This document shows, piece by piece, positions 52,799 through 61,180 of a stretch of DNA of 64,000 nt. Where the stretch lies: assembly GCF_001649575.2 (NCBI RefSeq), contig NC_051433.1, positions 20,837,947-20,901,946 on the forward strand, given 5' to 3'. The position numbers and the translations under genes were made by a program. The notes under the pieces are model-generated. The model did no database searches. It saw only the letters and a program-made list of their open reading frames with translations, and had not been told where the DNA came from. Within the stretch, counting starts at the first letter, position 1. Every line of letters begins with the position of its first letter. Source of the stretch: Kryptolebias marmoratus. Lineage: Eukaryota; Chordata; Actinopteri; Cyprinodontiformes; Rivulidae.

Positions 52799-55700
52799 GC
52801 TTAGGTGATGTCCAAATTTGTGTGGCGGATAGAAGGAGAATAAGTTAACATGCAACAGATTAAGAAGGGGCCGGCGAGTTATGCAGGAGGGGAGGGGGAC
52901 AAAGAAAATATTAGTAATCGCTCCATGCTGTTGCTCAATTGCTCTCCCTGAGAGCATACCTTACTGCGCCCGAGGCGGCCCAGCTGTCCACGTTGGTTTT
53001 ATACAGACACTAACTTCACATAGCAACTCCCCTCATCCGTTTGCCTGAACTTGTGTGTGTGTGTGTGTGTTTGGGGGTGATGAGGAGGGAAGAGACAGCC
53101 TCCCTTCTCATCCTGAGTTCAATCTCAAAACAAAAACATCAGGTGGTTTCGCTCAGTAGCTGCTCACAGTCAGGGAGGCAGCTCAGTGAGCTGAGGGTTT
53201 TCAGACACGGCCAGTACTTGGAAAATACTTCAGTCCTGACTGGTTTCAAAATAAAACTCGACACGGATAAACAAAATTGTCTTTGGATAGAAAATTGTAC
53301 AATTTTTGCTTCTAAGGACATAAAAAAAAACAAAAGCATCTGCTCTTTACCAGCTCTTAAGTTTAAGGTAAACGCAGCTTAAAATACAAATAAAAAACTT
53401 TATACATGTTAATATTTATTTCACTAAAGCTAATTGGAGTCACAGACATTTCTGTGACTGCATACTGCCCGGGTTGTGTTGCTGCAAAACAAGCCCAAAT
53501 CATCACCCCTCCACCACCGTGCTTGACAATTAAAAGGAGGTGTTTGTTTACACTGATTTATTTATTTATTTTAATTTTACCTTTTCTGTTATAAAACATT
53601 ATTCCGAAATGATTTTGAATTGTTTAGACGCACCTCAAACAACAATCCCCCTGTGTTCCTGTGTCCACCGAGAACTTTTATCTAATCAACTGTTTGAATT
53701 TTTCAGCAAATCTAAGCCGTGAAAAGGGAATTTTCTCAGATAACGTTTACAGCTGTCGGGATTTATGGTTGTGGCTTGTCTGCAATCAGTGTTTAGCAAA
53801 GGTCTGGTAATGCAGGTAATGCTTTTTCAGAGTTTTAAAAATGCTTTGGCTCTTCTGTCTGTAGTTTGTAGTGGGCTTCAGTAAGCAGCTGCTCAAAACT
53901 TTGAAAATGAACATTTCTAGTTCCTATAAAGCAAAAGAAACCTGCAACAAAATAAAGTGATTGGGGTCTCGTTTCCTCTTATTACATCTAAATTTTTAAA
54001 AAAAAGTCTGTCAGGAGTAATAGGAGCAGGTAGAGATCAAATCGATGTCTAGAAGACCCATGAAAGCTTTCGGTAAGAACTGCTTGTACAGTTGCTAGTA
54101 AGTCACCTGTATATGATGAAACAAGACATAATAAAATTAAAATCAAAACTTTTTTGCGCAACAAGCAAAGTTGTTTGGCAAAACAAAGTTCAAAACTTAA
54201 TTTCCAAAAAGTATATATTAAGCATGGGGGGTGGACAGGGGGTGGTTTGGTCTCGCGTTGGAGCCATTGGCCTGGGAAACCTTCAGAGGAAGAATGCATT
54301 CAAAGAAATACTGTCAAATTCTGGATGCGAACATCACAACCATCTGCTTAGGATGAAAAGAACAACAGGATTACAATAAATCTGTGAGCCTTCAAAGTCG
54401 AGTTAGACAAATTGTTTGATTGGCTAATTAATTAGTCCAGTTAGCCATTTTTTTAATAATCAGCATCAGCCAGGCTTGAGCAGGCTGAGCCAGTTAATGT
54501 GTGTAGAAAGGTGTTGTTGCAACCAAGTGTCAATCAAACAATCATGGCAGGGGCGATAAACTAAGGAAATTAGGCTATTTTTTAAACAACAGTCTACCAG
54601 GGAAGATGGTAAAGCTTTATTTTTTATTGATTCCTAAATATTTACTTGATTTCATATGTTACTTTTAAAAACAAAATGCTCATAAGGCTCGGCTCCTTGG
54701 GTAAAGAATTCACAATGAGCTTTAAATCCGGTGCGGCACACGTAGGAGTGTTCATGTTCGCCTCGTCGGGATGATGGCAGAGAAATAAAATGTGGAAAAG
54801 TGTGATTACACTTGACTTCTGCTGCTGCTGACGGTGTTCCTCGCAGGGGCTGAAAGTTGTTGTAATGACAAGGTGAAACCACTGAAATGAAAATACACCG
54901 TGCAGGTGTTATTTGCTAAACTCAGCCAAAGAGCCCAATGTTTTCCCATTAATTGTTATGATTATCAGAACCACAATGCAACGAATATGACGTTACGTTT
55001 CATAGGTGAGTATTATGTCAAAGTAGCTCATAAATCAGCTTTCGTCTGTCTTGTCCGTTGTGTATACCCGTCTATGGTGTCAGAAAATTGTTCATGAATT
55101 TAAAAAATGTTTGTGGTTTACCTATTTCATGAGTAGAATACATATGCTAAATAATAGTTAATTAGTGTATATGCCTGACAAAAGTTCAGTTATCCATATC
55201 TAAACACTCGTGTTTTTTATTTTAAAGACTACATTATATAAGTTTAAGTAATTAGTCTGAATGTAATTAATTTCAGCTGTCTGGTCAGACTAAGTAAACA
55301 TGTAAATTACTCAAAGAATATAGTCTGATTAGACTGACCGCTGCACGTGGCAACTTTATCACTGAGTTGAATAGTAGATTACTGCTATTCTTCTTCTTTT
55401 ATTTATTTTAGGCTAATCTTGATCCATTAAAATGGGCATGGTAGAGCCGGGTCAGTGTTTTGCTCCTGCTAATGCTTGGCTGTGCTTGGTGGGAGGCTCA
55501 TTACAAAATACTCTTGATCCCTGGTTTTACAGTGTTGGTAATATTTGTTTATTTAAGGAAAACTAGGATTGGAGTGATGACAGCATACGGCAGTCAGAGT
55601 GCATTACCAACAGGTACCTTCGACATGTAAGCAGTACAGAGTGATAAATGTAGCACCCAACAAGATGGCAGCCACACAACTCTTCTAGAGCCACCAATGA

Positions 55701-58700
55701 CCATTCCAGTGTATTTCTATTTAAGTGGTGATAAAAACCTGGGATTCTGCATTGATCTTTAACAATTCAGCAATCTTGACAGTCTGTTATCACCTACATG
55801 ATGTCATCACTAATGGCCTGTGCAGCTTTATGGCCTCTTTTTTTTTTTTAGAAAAAAAAGGCTTTTTTTATTTTAAATTGAATAAAACCAAGTCTTCTAG
55901 TTTGTAATTGTATCAGTCAACAAACATAAAAAACAGCATAACAAGTAATTCTTAATACATTAAGCAAACATGCCAGCTTTAACCTAATGGCTTTTGACAT
56001 TCAGTCACTGTTTTTCTTGCTGAGTTGTTACCAAAAACAACCATCAGCATGCTGCTGAATTCAAATATGTCACATTATTTTGCATTTCAGCTTCTTGACA
56101 TTTAGCTGAACTTGCTCTGGAAAAAATGTTTTTTTTTTTTCGTAAATTCACATGACCATCACGTATACACATTATTTGCGCATACAAGAGTGAGTATTTA
56201 TGATTGTTAATTGTTCATAAGTTCCTATTTTGTAAGACAGGAATGTGTAACGGGTTTAGAAATAGCGTGACTATATGTTTAGCCGCTGCACGTCAGCGTG
56301 ATGGAATCTGGACAAAATGCGCGAAGACTGACCGTGACAGAGTCAGCCACACCCTCTCCGCGTCCACATCTCTCTGCCTATTTCTTGGGAAACAAGTAGC
56401 GTGGCATCACTGGGGAGGAAAAAGCAACCCGAACGTAGCCCCTTTCCCAGCCGTGCACTCTGAATTTCCGAGCAAGACCAAAGTTCACAATGTGTTTTCA
56501 ATAAAGTGTCTGATATCTCCGCTAACTACAATCTTCTTTCTCTCCCTCTCTCCGTTTCTCCTCCTCCTCCTCCTCTTTCGCCATCATCCCCCTCTGTCGG
56601 CAACCATTTCTTTTTCCTCTCTCAACATTTCTGTCTTCCTCCCAGACGCTGTGGTCGTTGAGGCAAGGTCACACGCTCCACTCTTGGCAGTCAGCAGTGT
56701 GCGGAGCTTTTGCAGGTGCAGGGGATTATATGCTGCTTTGGGAAAGAGGCTGGTGGGGGGTTTATTGGGGTGGGATGGACACAGGAGACGGGAGTAGATG
56801 GCTAAATGAACAGATAAATAACAAGACAAGAGGACTTAGGCGATAGTGAGGATTTCTGCTCTAAACATTATTAAAAAAACAACAATAAACTGACAGGGAC
56901 TGTGCATTGTTTTAGCAACAGAGGACTATTGTTATCACCGCTCTCGTGCGCTTGAGCCAGTGAACCTCACACCACAGCAGACTTTATGGTTCTGTGTCTC
57001 TGCTTGGATGTGTATCAGGGGGAAACCCCAACAACCAGGGGGAAAAAAAGAGTGGAGGGATGAGAGGGGCCGGCTTCTGGGTTGGGGCCCCTGCAGCTGT
57101 GCGACCTTCTGAGCACTAGAGCCTGAAGCGGTTTGAGAAGGAGGGAGGGAGGAAGAAGCGGGAAAGGAGCGAAGGAGGTGAAGAGAGTGGACTAAAAATA
57201 AGATGACTTTAAGGCCAAGCGTTCCTTGAAGGACTGACTATCGCCCACCACATTTTATGCCGGAGTGCTAAACTAAGAGTGTTCAGCTGAGGTTGTCTTG
57301 TGCTGAGAATGGACAGAGTTAAAGCTGTTTGGGTCAAACCTTGGAAATGACATATTTCAATCTCAACTGTTACCTCAGCTTTAGCTCCACCTGTTTGTCA
57401 TGAACACACAAGTAGAATTAGAAAACCTGGGTTGACTAACCGAGTCAAGTGGTACCGGCTTTGTAGCACCACTAAGCAGGATCTCGACTATTAGTTTAGC
57501 CAGATCACTCACAGAAACCCTGGGTATGTTGGACCTGCTTTATAGTACAGACCTCGAGTCTCTGAGTCCCTCTTTGTGTGTGTGTGTGTATTTGATCTAC
57601 ACAACCAACCAGAAAGAATGACCCACACCCATGAACCCACAGCAACACAGCCTAAGCTCCCAGTACAGTAACTGAATTTAAAAAATATATATATGTGTCA
57701 CATCATTCGTCTTTTCTCCCGGTCTCCAATTTTTACTGCGATGAAAAAGCAGAACCACAATCTAAATACATTTTCCATAAAGTGAACAGCTCGGACCAGC
57801 TGTCGAGCATTTACAGCTCTCAGTCTATAACTCTTCCACTGCTGCAACGTGCCAGACAGGACTGGACGGTTTAAGTTTTGGATACCGAAATAGAGATGGA
57901 GGGGAGAAAAGACGACACAGCACCCCGAGGAGATGAGATGTGGCCCTGCGCCACCTCACCTAAACACAACCTACAAAATAAAAGGAGAGAAGAAGAAAAA
58001 AATGTTTAAATTGTTGAAAAAAAAGAGGCAGAATAGCAGGAGTTTACTCTATCAAACCGAGCGTTTTCTTCTGCTTTGAAGCTCTTGTAGAAGTGAAGGA
58101 GTTTGAACTCCTTGGTAACGAAATGATTCATGCTGGCTCAAAGCAGTCAGCGCGCTTGAACATCCAGAAGGGCGCAGGGAGGAGGGGTGGAGGTACGGGA
58201 GACAGTGGGTCCAGTTCAGGATTCGAGCTTACATCCTTCCGTGACCAAGCTGCCGTCCAGGAGGGATCCTCAAGTTTCACTCCCTTGCCCTTACGTTGCA
58301 CTTCACACACTCTCTCTTTCACTCATCCATAATCTGCTCGACACTTGAAATCCTCACTCGGGCACGTTTAATCATCCCGCAGCTCACCGCTCGTAGCCTG
58401 CTCTGACTTACAGCAGACGGGAACTTGATTTCCTGTCAGACTTCTGCCCGGCACAAGATTACATCACCAACTGATTTGTTTCTAGCCTTCACCCGATCAA
58501 GTTTTTTCTTTTTCTTTCTTTTTAGCTGAAATTAGATCCTGTACATGGATAGTTCACATTTTTTTAAGTGGGAGAATTTTGAGGAAAATATTATGAACAT
58601 TTAATATCTTACCTGTTGTAGATGAATGGCCTCACTTCACAGCTAGTCTGAGCGGGGCCAAGACCAAAGCAGATTGCTGCTGTTCCAAAGGTTTTATCTA

Positions 58701-61180
58701 GTTTTCTGCTGGAAGTTTCCCAGGTTTCACCAGATGTGTTACAGCTAGCTGCTACTGCTGTTTCCACTTGCGTAGACGTCTATGGAAATAACCGTGGCAA
58801 AGAAAAGATTTATAAAATAGTGCTCCCATAAACTGCTCTGAAATTTTTTTAGATTAGTCGGCAGCGATCCAGTTTGGTGGCTCAGACTAGCCGTTAGCCC
58901 ATCAGTCCTGTCAGAAGGTTGCTCAACAGGCTGTGTTCTGGGGTTGCAAATCTTCAGGCAACTCACAATTACTTTATGATTCAAAGGGCTGCGATGCAAT
59001 TATTGATGCACTTCGATTATCTGCAATTATTGTGTTTGTGAATAAATACCAGGAGGCAGCCAATTTACAAATTGGAATGACAACAGCTTATTTTACACAG
59101 ATAAACACAAAATAAATAGATAATAAAGACTGCACAGTAACTTATATATGCCAAAAACCTGATTAATGGCAGGTTTCTGATCACCAGTTAGCATAGATGC
59201 TAACTTAACATTGAAAACAATGGAAAAGCTAACATGATTAGCATCGTGCACACAAATCAAATGTTTCAAAGTCAATGAAGATAGTTGTGCCATGATAATT
59301 TCAGGTATTATTTACAGATATTTTATTTTCAGGGTTAAGCGAGGAAAGGCTAAATAAGTTGTAAAAGTAAAAAAAAATCAACAACTACAGCAGCTATGGC
59401 AACTCTGCTAGGACAAACCACCACCACATGGTAACTATTCTGCTGATTTAAGCGGCAGCACAAATAGAAGTGAACAGAATTGCTTTTTGACATTTGAAAG
59501 TTGATACAGAATCTTCTATGGATCAAAAAATAGATTATATCCCCCACCCCCATTGTCTACAACAGGTAAGATATTAATTGTTCGTACTGCTTCACAAAAG
59601 TCCACTTCAAGAGATCTGAGCTATCACTTTATTAGGATTTATTTGGGTAACACTGCTTCTCTGTCACGTATAGAAATGTTCGCTGAGAAGCAGTGGTTGA
59701 GTTAAGATCCTACTTTAAATTAAAAAAAAAGTTAAAAAAACAAAACAAAAAAAAACAATGTGTCTGGTGAAGGCTTCAACTTCTTTTGCTTGAATTTTGA
59801 CCCAACTTCAAGCAAAAGAAGTTGAAGCCTTCACCAGACACATCAACTCGGTCGACAACAACATCAAGTTTACCAGAGAAGATGCTGACGACAACAAGCT
59901 GCCTTTCTTGGACTGTCTGGTGCACATGGTAGGAGAGGACAGTCTCAACATTGAAGTCTACAGGAAACCAACCCACACAGATCAGTACNNNNNNNNNNNN
60001 NNNNNNNNNNNNNNNNNNNNNNNNNNNNNNNNNNNNNNNNNNNNNNNNNNNNNNNNNNNNNNNNNNNNNNNNNNNNNNNNNNNNNNNNNNNNNNNNNNNN
60101 NNNNNNNNNNNNNNNNNNNNNNNNNNNNNNNNNNNNNNNNNNNNNNNNNNNNNNNNNNNNNNNNNNNNNNNNNNNNNNNNNNNNNNNNNNNNNNNNNNNN
60201 NNNNNNNNNNNNNNNNNNNNNNNNNNNNNNNNNNNNNNNNNNNNNNNNNNNNNNNNNNNNNNNNNNNNNNNNNNNNNNNNNNNNNNNNNNNNNNNNNNNN
60301 NNNNNNNNNNNNNNNNNNNNNNNNNNNNNNNNNNNNNNNNNNNNNNNNNNNNNNNNNNNNNNNNNNNNNNNNNNNNNNNNNNNNNNNNNNNNNNNNNNNN
60401 NNNNNNNNNNNNNNNNNNNNNNNNNNNNNNNNNNNNNNNNNNNNNNNNNNNNNNNNNNNNNNNNNNNNNNNNNNNNNNNNNNNNNNNNNNNNNNNNNNNN
60501 NNNNNNNNNNNNNNNNNNNNNNNNNNNNNNNNNNNNNNNNNNNNNNNNNNNNNNNNNNNNNNNNNNNNNNNNNNNNNNNNNNNNNNNNNNNNNNNNNNNN
60601 NNNNNNNNNNNNNNNNNNNNNNNNNNNNNNNNNNNNNNNNNNNNNNNNNNNNNNNNNNNNNNNNNNNNNNNNNNNNNNNNNNNNNNNNNNNNNNNNNNNN
60701 NNNNNNNNNNNNNNNNNNNNNNNNNNNNNNNNNNNNNNNNNNNNNNNNNNNNNNNNNNNNNNNNNNNNNNNNNNNNNNNNNNNNNNNNNNNNNNNNNNNN
60801 NNNNNNNNNNNNNNNNNNNNNNNCCAGCTTACATCACATCTCAGCTTTAAAAGCTCAACTCCACACTCTCTATTTCTGAATTGAGAAAGCTCCTCGGATG
60901 AGAAGCGAAACGTCTTCAGCTACAGAATAGAAGTCCAGTTGTTTTTGTTTTTTAACTTTTTTTTGAATTTACCATGGCCTGGATGACTGAGAATCTACAC
61001 CAGCATATCCTACTTTAAGTAATTGGCTTTGTGTATGTGTTTATTTGGAGTATTTAACGAGTTTATGAGAGCAGGGAGAGGGGCACTTTGTGAAATATGT
61101 CTGTGCCTTTCGTAGGTGCGGTGGCGGCGTTTGTCACGACTCCTCTCGACGTGGCAAAGACCAGGATCATGCTTGCAAAG
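15702..61180 (+). CDS. slc25a26: Mitochondrial S-adenosylmethionine carrier, 8 exons, 3' end outside window
   Basis: This gene encodes the inner-membrane carrier that brings S-adenosylmethionine into mitochondria in exchange for S-adenosylhomocysteine, supplying methylation of mitochondrial RNA and proteins and other matrix SAM-dependent reactions. I assembled it by hand from eight exons with GT/AG borders. The 642 coding nt give 214 residues without a stop. The three mitochondrial-carrier signatures are visible: PLDTIK at residues 26-31, PTEVVK at 111-116 and PLDVAK at 202-207. Family-specific stretches such as [38 protein letters not shown] and [12 protein letters not shown] match the human protein as I remember it. 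The human protein is about 274 residues, so the end of the third repeat and the C-terminus are expected downstream of 64000. The start is supported by its strong Kozak context and by [11 protein letters not shown] resembling the human N-terminus. No frame damage was seen. Confidence 0.97.
15792..15934. repeat. 40-bp minisatellite, 3.5 units
   Basis: Units 15792-15831, 15832-15871 and 15872-15911 share AAAAACACAGTTTCTA, ATTACTGCTAATGTCAGTGT and a terminal GT, followed by a partial unit. Units 1 and 2 differ at one base. Unit 3 is more diverged. The array starts 58 nt after the exon 1 donor. Confidence 0.93.
16450..17060 (-). mobile_element. LINE reverse-transcriptase fragment, decayed
   Basis: On the minus strand, in the order expected of non-LTR RT, I read [12 protein letters not shown] (motif A with its Asp, near 16990-17030), [10 protein letters not shown], a broken SPLL segment (near 16830), KFADET (motif C, 16744-16763) and EVDELRKWC (near 16680). 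The usual FADD catalytic pair reads FADE, and frameshifts separate the blocks, so the copy is dead. It is probably of the L2/Rex1/jockey group common in fish. The exact clade needs an alignment. Confidence 0.72.
18065..18221 (+). CDS. slc25a26: slc25a26 coding exon 2
   Basis: It encodes residues 12-63 plus the first base of codon 64. It holds the rest of helix 1, the first signature PLDTIK (26-31) followed by TRLQS, the matrix loop and the segment [20 protein letters not shown]. The acceptor is CTCTGCAG and the donor GTAAGA. A second CAG lies 4 nt downstream of the acceptor, but using it would shift the frame. Confidence 0.98.
18222..19933 (+). other. slc25a26 intron 2
   Basis: It is 1712 nt, GTAAGA...GGTTTCAG. 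It holds a repeat A fragment at 18885-19110. Near 19409-19440, GAATGCATATCACTCGCC resembles the complement of the repeat A end block. Otherwise it is AT-rich. Confidence 0.93.
18885..19110 (+). repeat. Repeat A, partial monomer
   Basis: It has GTTAGCAAAACATCTCATGA, then CAAGATGGCCGCCACAGCTC and GGTAGTAGCTGAGAGTCATC. The middle AACTCAGTCAG block is deleted. Confidence 0.8.
19934..20052 (+). CDS. slc25a26: slc25a26 coding exon 3
   Basis: It completes codon 64 and encodes up to residue 103. It begins [14 protein letters not shown] and ends [10 protein letters not shown], covering helix 2, the variable inter-repeat loop and the start of helix 3. The acceptor is GGTTTCAG and the donor a consensus GTAAGT. 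The loop between these conserved ends is rich in Gly and Ala, as expected for the least conserved part of the family. Confidence 0.97.
20053..26948 (+). other. slc25a26 intron 3
   Basis: It is 6896 nt, GTAAGT...CTTCCAG. It contains a decayed PIF/Harbinger transposase at about 21535-22480 on the minus strand. Pyrimidine-rich stretches at 23880-23985 and other AT-rich sequence show no exon. Confidence 0.93.
21535..22480 (-). mobile_element. Decayed PIF/Harbinger-type transposase
   Basis: The minus strand encodes [14 protein letters not shown] (near 22380-22425) and then, after a frameshift, [27 protein letters not shown] in two steps (near 22275-22350). HARBI1-like transposases begin with an RRRRWWVRPWL-type stretch followed by [13 protein letters not shown], so order and spacing agree. 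A frame from about 22315 to 22109 continues, and further open pieces run to 21535. No catalytic triad or terminal repeats could be confirmed. Multiple frame breaks mark it as inactive. Confidence 0.65.
26949..27053 (+). CDS. slc25a26: slc25a26 coding exon 4
   Basis: It encodes residues 104-138, starting [17 protein letters not shown] and ending ATLKEE. It carries the second carrier signature, PTEVVK (111-116). The human motif, from memory, is PSEVVK. The acceptor is CTTCCAG and the donor GTATCT. The exon is 105 nt and phase 0 at both ends, so skipping would keep the frame but remove the second signature. Confidence 0.97.
27054..28922 (+). other. slc25a26 intron 4
   Basis: It is 1869 nt, GTATCT...TATGCAG. 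No recognised element, although 27340-28270 is richer in CpG than its flanks. Confidence 0.92.
28923..28970 (+). CDS. slc25a26: slc25a26 coding exon 5
   Basis: It encodes residues 139-154 ([16 protein letters not shown]), the end of the second matrix loop and the start of helix 4. The acceptor is TATGCAG and the donor GTATTC. At 48 nt it is a symmetric phase-0 exon. Cys148 stands where I remember a lysine in the human protein (GYKSTV). Confidence 0.96.
32725..32780. repeat. (TC)n microsatellite
   Basis: A nearly pure CT dinucleotide run of about 55 bp with one TTT interruption. Confidence 0.97.
33715..33835 (-). repeat. Interspersed segment shared with the Harbinger region
   Basis: The block CGCTGTTTTGAC...GCAACTGCCTG...CCCTTCTTGTGCCCTTTCTAG aligns by eye with 21935-22019 (ACTGTTTTGACTC...GCAACTGCCTG...CTTCTGGTGCTCTTTCTAG). 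It is likely a second relic of the same element family. Confidence 0.5.
37485..37664. mobile_element. Short hAT-like MITE
   Basis: This 180-bp segment starts TAGGGCTGAGCGATATT and ends AATGTATTGTGCAGCCCTA, imperfect terminal inverted repeats of the TAGGGCTG type common in fish hAT-derived elements. The interior includes GGCGATATTGTCATTTAATA. No clear 8-bp target duplication is visible. Confidence 0.6.
38370..38510 (-). mobile_element. Penelope-like element 3' end, copy 1
   Basis: On the minus strand the order is CAGATGAGAAGCAAAACCTC, a variable A/T-rich stretch, then CCTGGATGACTGAGGA, the same architecture as the tail of the Penelope-like fragment at 60880-61000. Confidence 0.6.
38550..38640 (+). 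mobile_element. Penelope-like element 3' end, short diverged copy
   Basis: GAACTGAGAAATCTCTTCAG, ATGCAAAACATCTTG and GTTCAGTTGCCTTTGG follow the same order as other copies but on the plus strand, pointing away from the copy at 38370-38510. Confidence 0.45.
39046..40565 (+). mobile_element. Tc1-like transposon with long IR/DR-type terminal repeats, inactive
   Basis: Inverted repeats of about 240 bp (39048-39289 and 40322-40563) are flanked by TA on both sides. Each repeat has an outer and an inner GGAATCA-type motif (near 39080/39260 and their mirrors), the IR/DR layout known from Tc1 elements of fish. The interior encodes a broken transposase: an HTH stretch [18 protein letters not shown] (39404-39480), then ECs of the family such as [25 protein letters not shown] (Asp at 39767), DDDAS (40002-40010) and [15 protein letters not shown] (Glu at 40105). 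The last two are about 100 nt apart, close to DD34E spacing. Stops (39749 region and others) and frameshifts disable it. Confidence 0.9.
40660..41207. mobile_element. Possible MITE bounded by TTAA
   Basis: The left end reads TTAAGCTGATTTCACACTG and the complement of the right end TTAAGGGCCGGCACACACTG, giving imperfect inverted ends, with TTAA at 40660-40663 and 41204-41207. The interior is unrelated to known transposases. TTAA could be a piggyBac-type target site or part of the ends, so the class is uncertain. Confidence 0.45.
41565..41720 (-). mobile_element. Penelope-like element 3' end, copy 2
   Basis: On the minus strand it reads GAACTCCACACTCTTTAGTT, CAGATGTGAAGCAAAAGTCT and CTGGATGACTGAGAATCTAC, very close to 60850-61005. 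It confirms a shared 3' end. Confidence 0.7.
42733..42742. other. 10-N assembly gap inside a poly-C tract
   Basis: Eight or more C residues lie on the left and about 16 on the right of ten Ns. The true tract length is unknown. Confidence 0.99.
43560..45280. promoter_or_regulatory. CpG-dense intronic block with promoter-like motifs
   Basis: CpG is frequent here, unlike in the surrounding intron. In 44995-45270 I count about 21 CpGs in 275 bp. Motifs in order are CCAAT at 45144-45148, a YY1-like AAAATGGCGCAG around 45223-45234 and an E-box CACGTG at 45250-45255. Another CACGTG lies near 44775. An ATG at 45226 in the YY1-like site opens 76 codons, ending at 45456. No known protein is recognised, and I see no convincing donor. 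It could be an unannotated or alternative promoter, a nested gene start, or a young CpG-rich insertion. Confidence 0.45.
46225..46325 (+). repeat. Repeat B, short copy
   Basis: CAGATCTTTTGAAGTGGAGT, AGGTTATGGACAATAACTAT and CTGTAGTAGATAGCTCTTTA match the start of the copy at 11645. Confidence 0.7.
47411..47430. repeat. (TG)n microsatellite
   Basis: About 10 TG units, with a second TG run at 47480-47497. Confidence 0.95.
47694..47725. repeat. (CA)n microsatellite
   Basis: About 16 CA units. Confidence 0.97.
48600..48690. repeat. Fragment of an ATCGG-type dispersed repeat
   Basis: GGCCAATACTGGCCGATTAA and CCGATTAATCGGTCTATCTC form nested partial palindromes. Related GGCCAAT/GGCCGAT sequence occurs at 49930-50010 and 24700-24775. 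Confidence 0.4.
50518..50546. repeat. (CA)n microsatellite
   Basis: About 14 CA units. A TG run at 50413-50431 lies nearby in inverted sense. Confidence 0.97.
50825..50869 (+). CDS. slc25a26: slc25a26 coding exon 6
   Basis: It encodes residues 155-169 ([15 protein letters not shown]) in helix 4, a highly conserved stretch of this subfamily. The acceptor is TTTTCAG and the donor GTATGT. At 45 nt it is symmetric phase 0. It lies 21.9 kb from exon 5, the largest intron in the window. Confidence 0.96.
52764..52796. repeat. (CA)n microsatellite
   Basis: About 16 CA units. Confidence 0.98.
53425..53560 (+). repeat. Fragment of a widespread fish DNA repeat
   Basis: The stretch GCTGCAAAACAAGCCCAAAT followed by CATCACCCCTCCACCACCGT and GAGGTGTTTG is one I recognise from dispersed fish repeats. 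I cannot assign a class from sequence alone. Confidence 0.4.
56646..56715 (+). CDS. slc25a26: slc25a26 coding exon 7
   Basis: It encodes residues 170-192 plus one base of codon 193, including [12 protein letters not shown] at the start of helix 5. The acceptor CTCCCAG follows a long pyrimidine tract. The donor GTGCAG is weak by comparison with the consensus. The exon is 70 nt; skipping it alone breaks the frame, but skipping it together with exon 8 (135 nt in total) does not. Confidence 0.95.
58551..59626. mobile_element. Repeat B element with inverted terminal segments
   Basis: The left end has AAGTGGGAGAATTTTGAGGA and TTAATATCTTACCTGTTGTA. The complement of 59555-59626 has GCTCAGATCTCTTGAAGTGG and TTAATATCTTACCTGTTGTA in the same order. 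The ends are about 75 bp each and face inward. A DNA element of about 1.1 kb, without a visible transposase, fits best. Confidence 0.6.
59758..59843. repeat. Perfect 37-bp inverted repeat with 12-bp spacer
   Basis: Arm 59758-59794 is the exact complement of arm 59807-59843, with spacer 59795-59806. The right arm is the beginning of the readable Penelope-like RT sequence. Confidence 0.97.
59989..60823. other. 835-N assembly gap
   Basis: A run of Ns inside the Penelope-like fragment. Open frames spanning it are artefacts. Confidence 0.99.
61116..61180 (+). CDS. slc25a26: slc25a26 coding exon 8 (last in window)
   Basis: It completes Gly193 and encodes residues 194-214, [21 protein letters not shown], with the third carrier signature PLDVAK at 202-207. 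The acceptor ends in TAG (TTCGTAG) and the donor is GTACGC. From memory, a human disease variant (P199L) affects the proline of this motif, which is intact here. I could not find the following exon in 61181-64000. Confidence 0.96.

Larger units (their letters stand above)
50870..56645 (+). other. slc25a26 intron 6
   Basis: It is 5776 nt, GTATGT...CTCCCAG. It contains a CA microsatellite at 52764-52796 and a dispersed repeat piece at 53425-53560. Otherwise it is homopolymer-rich unique-looking sequence. Confidence 0.92.
59758..61010 (+). mobile_element. Penelope-like retroelement fragment interrupted by a gap
   Basis: The open frame from 59797 to the gap includes [29 protein letters not shown] and [13 protein letters not shown], the characteristic C-terminal part of the reverse transcriptase of Penelope-like elements in fish. 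After the gap, 60880-61005 carries the family 3' end with ATGAGAAGCGAAACGTCTTC and CTGGATGACTGAGAATCTAC, seen also at 38370 and 41565. Family elements may carry a GIY-YIG endonuclease after the RT; that part would fall in the gap and cannot be checked. The 5' edge is a perfect inverted repeat. Confidence 0.8.
56716..61115 (+). other. slc25a26 intron 7
   Basis: It is 4400 nt including an 835-N gap, GTGCAG...TTCGTAG. It holds a repeat B element with inverted ends (58551-59626) and a Penelope-like fragment (59758-61010). Positions 56716-58540 are unrecognised. Confidence 0.9.

Noticed and set aside
59797..60879. Very long open frames of about 300-360 codons across this stretch
   Set aside because: They exist only because 835 Ns were read through. 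Only the part before 59989 is real RT-like sequence.
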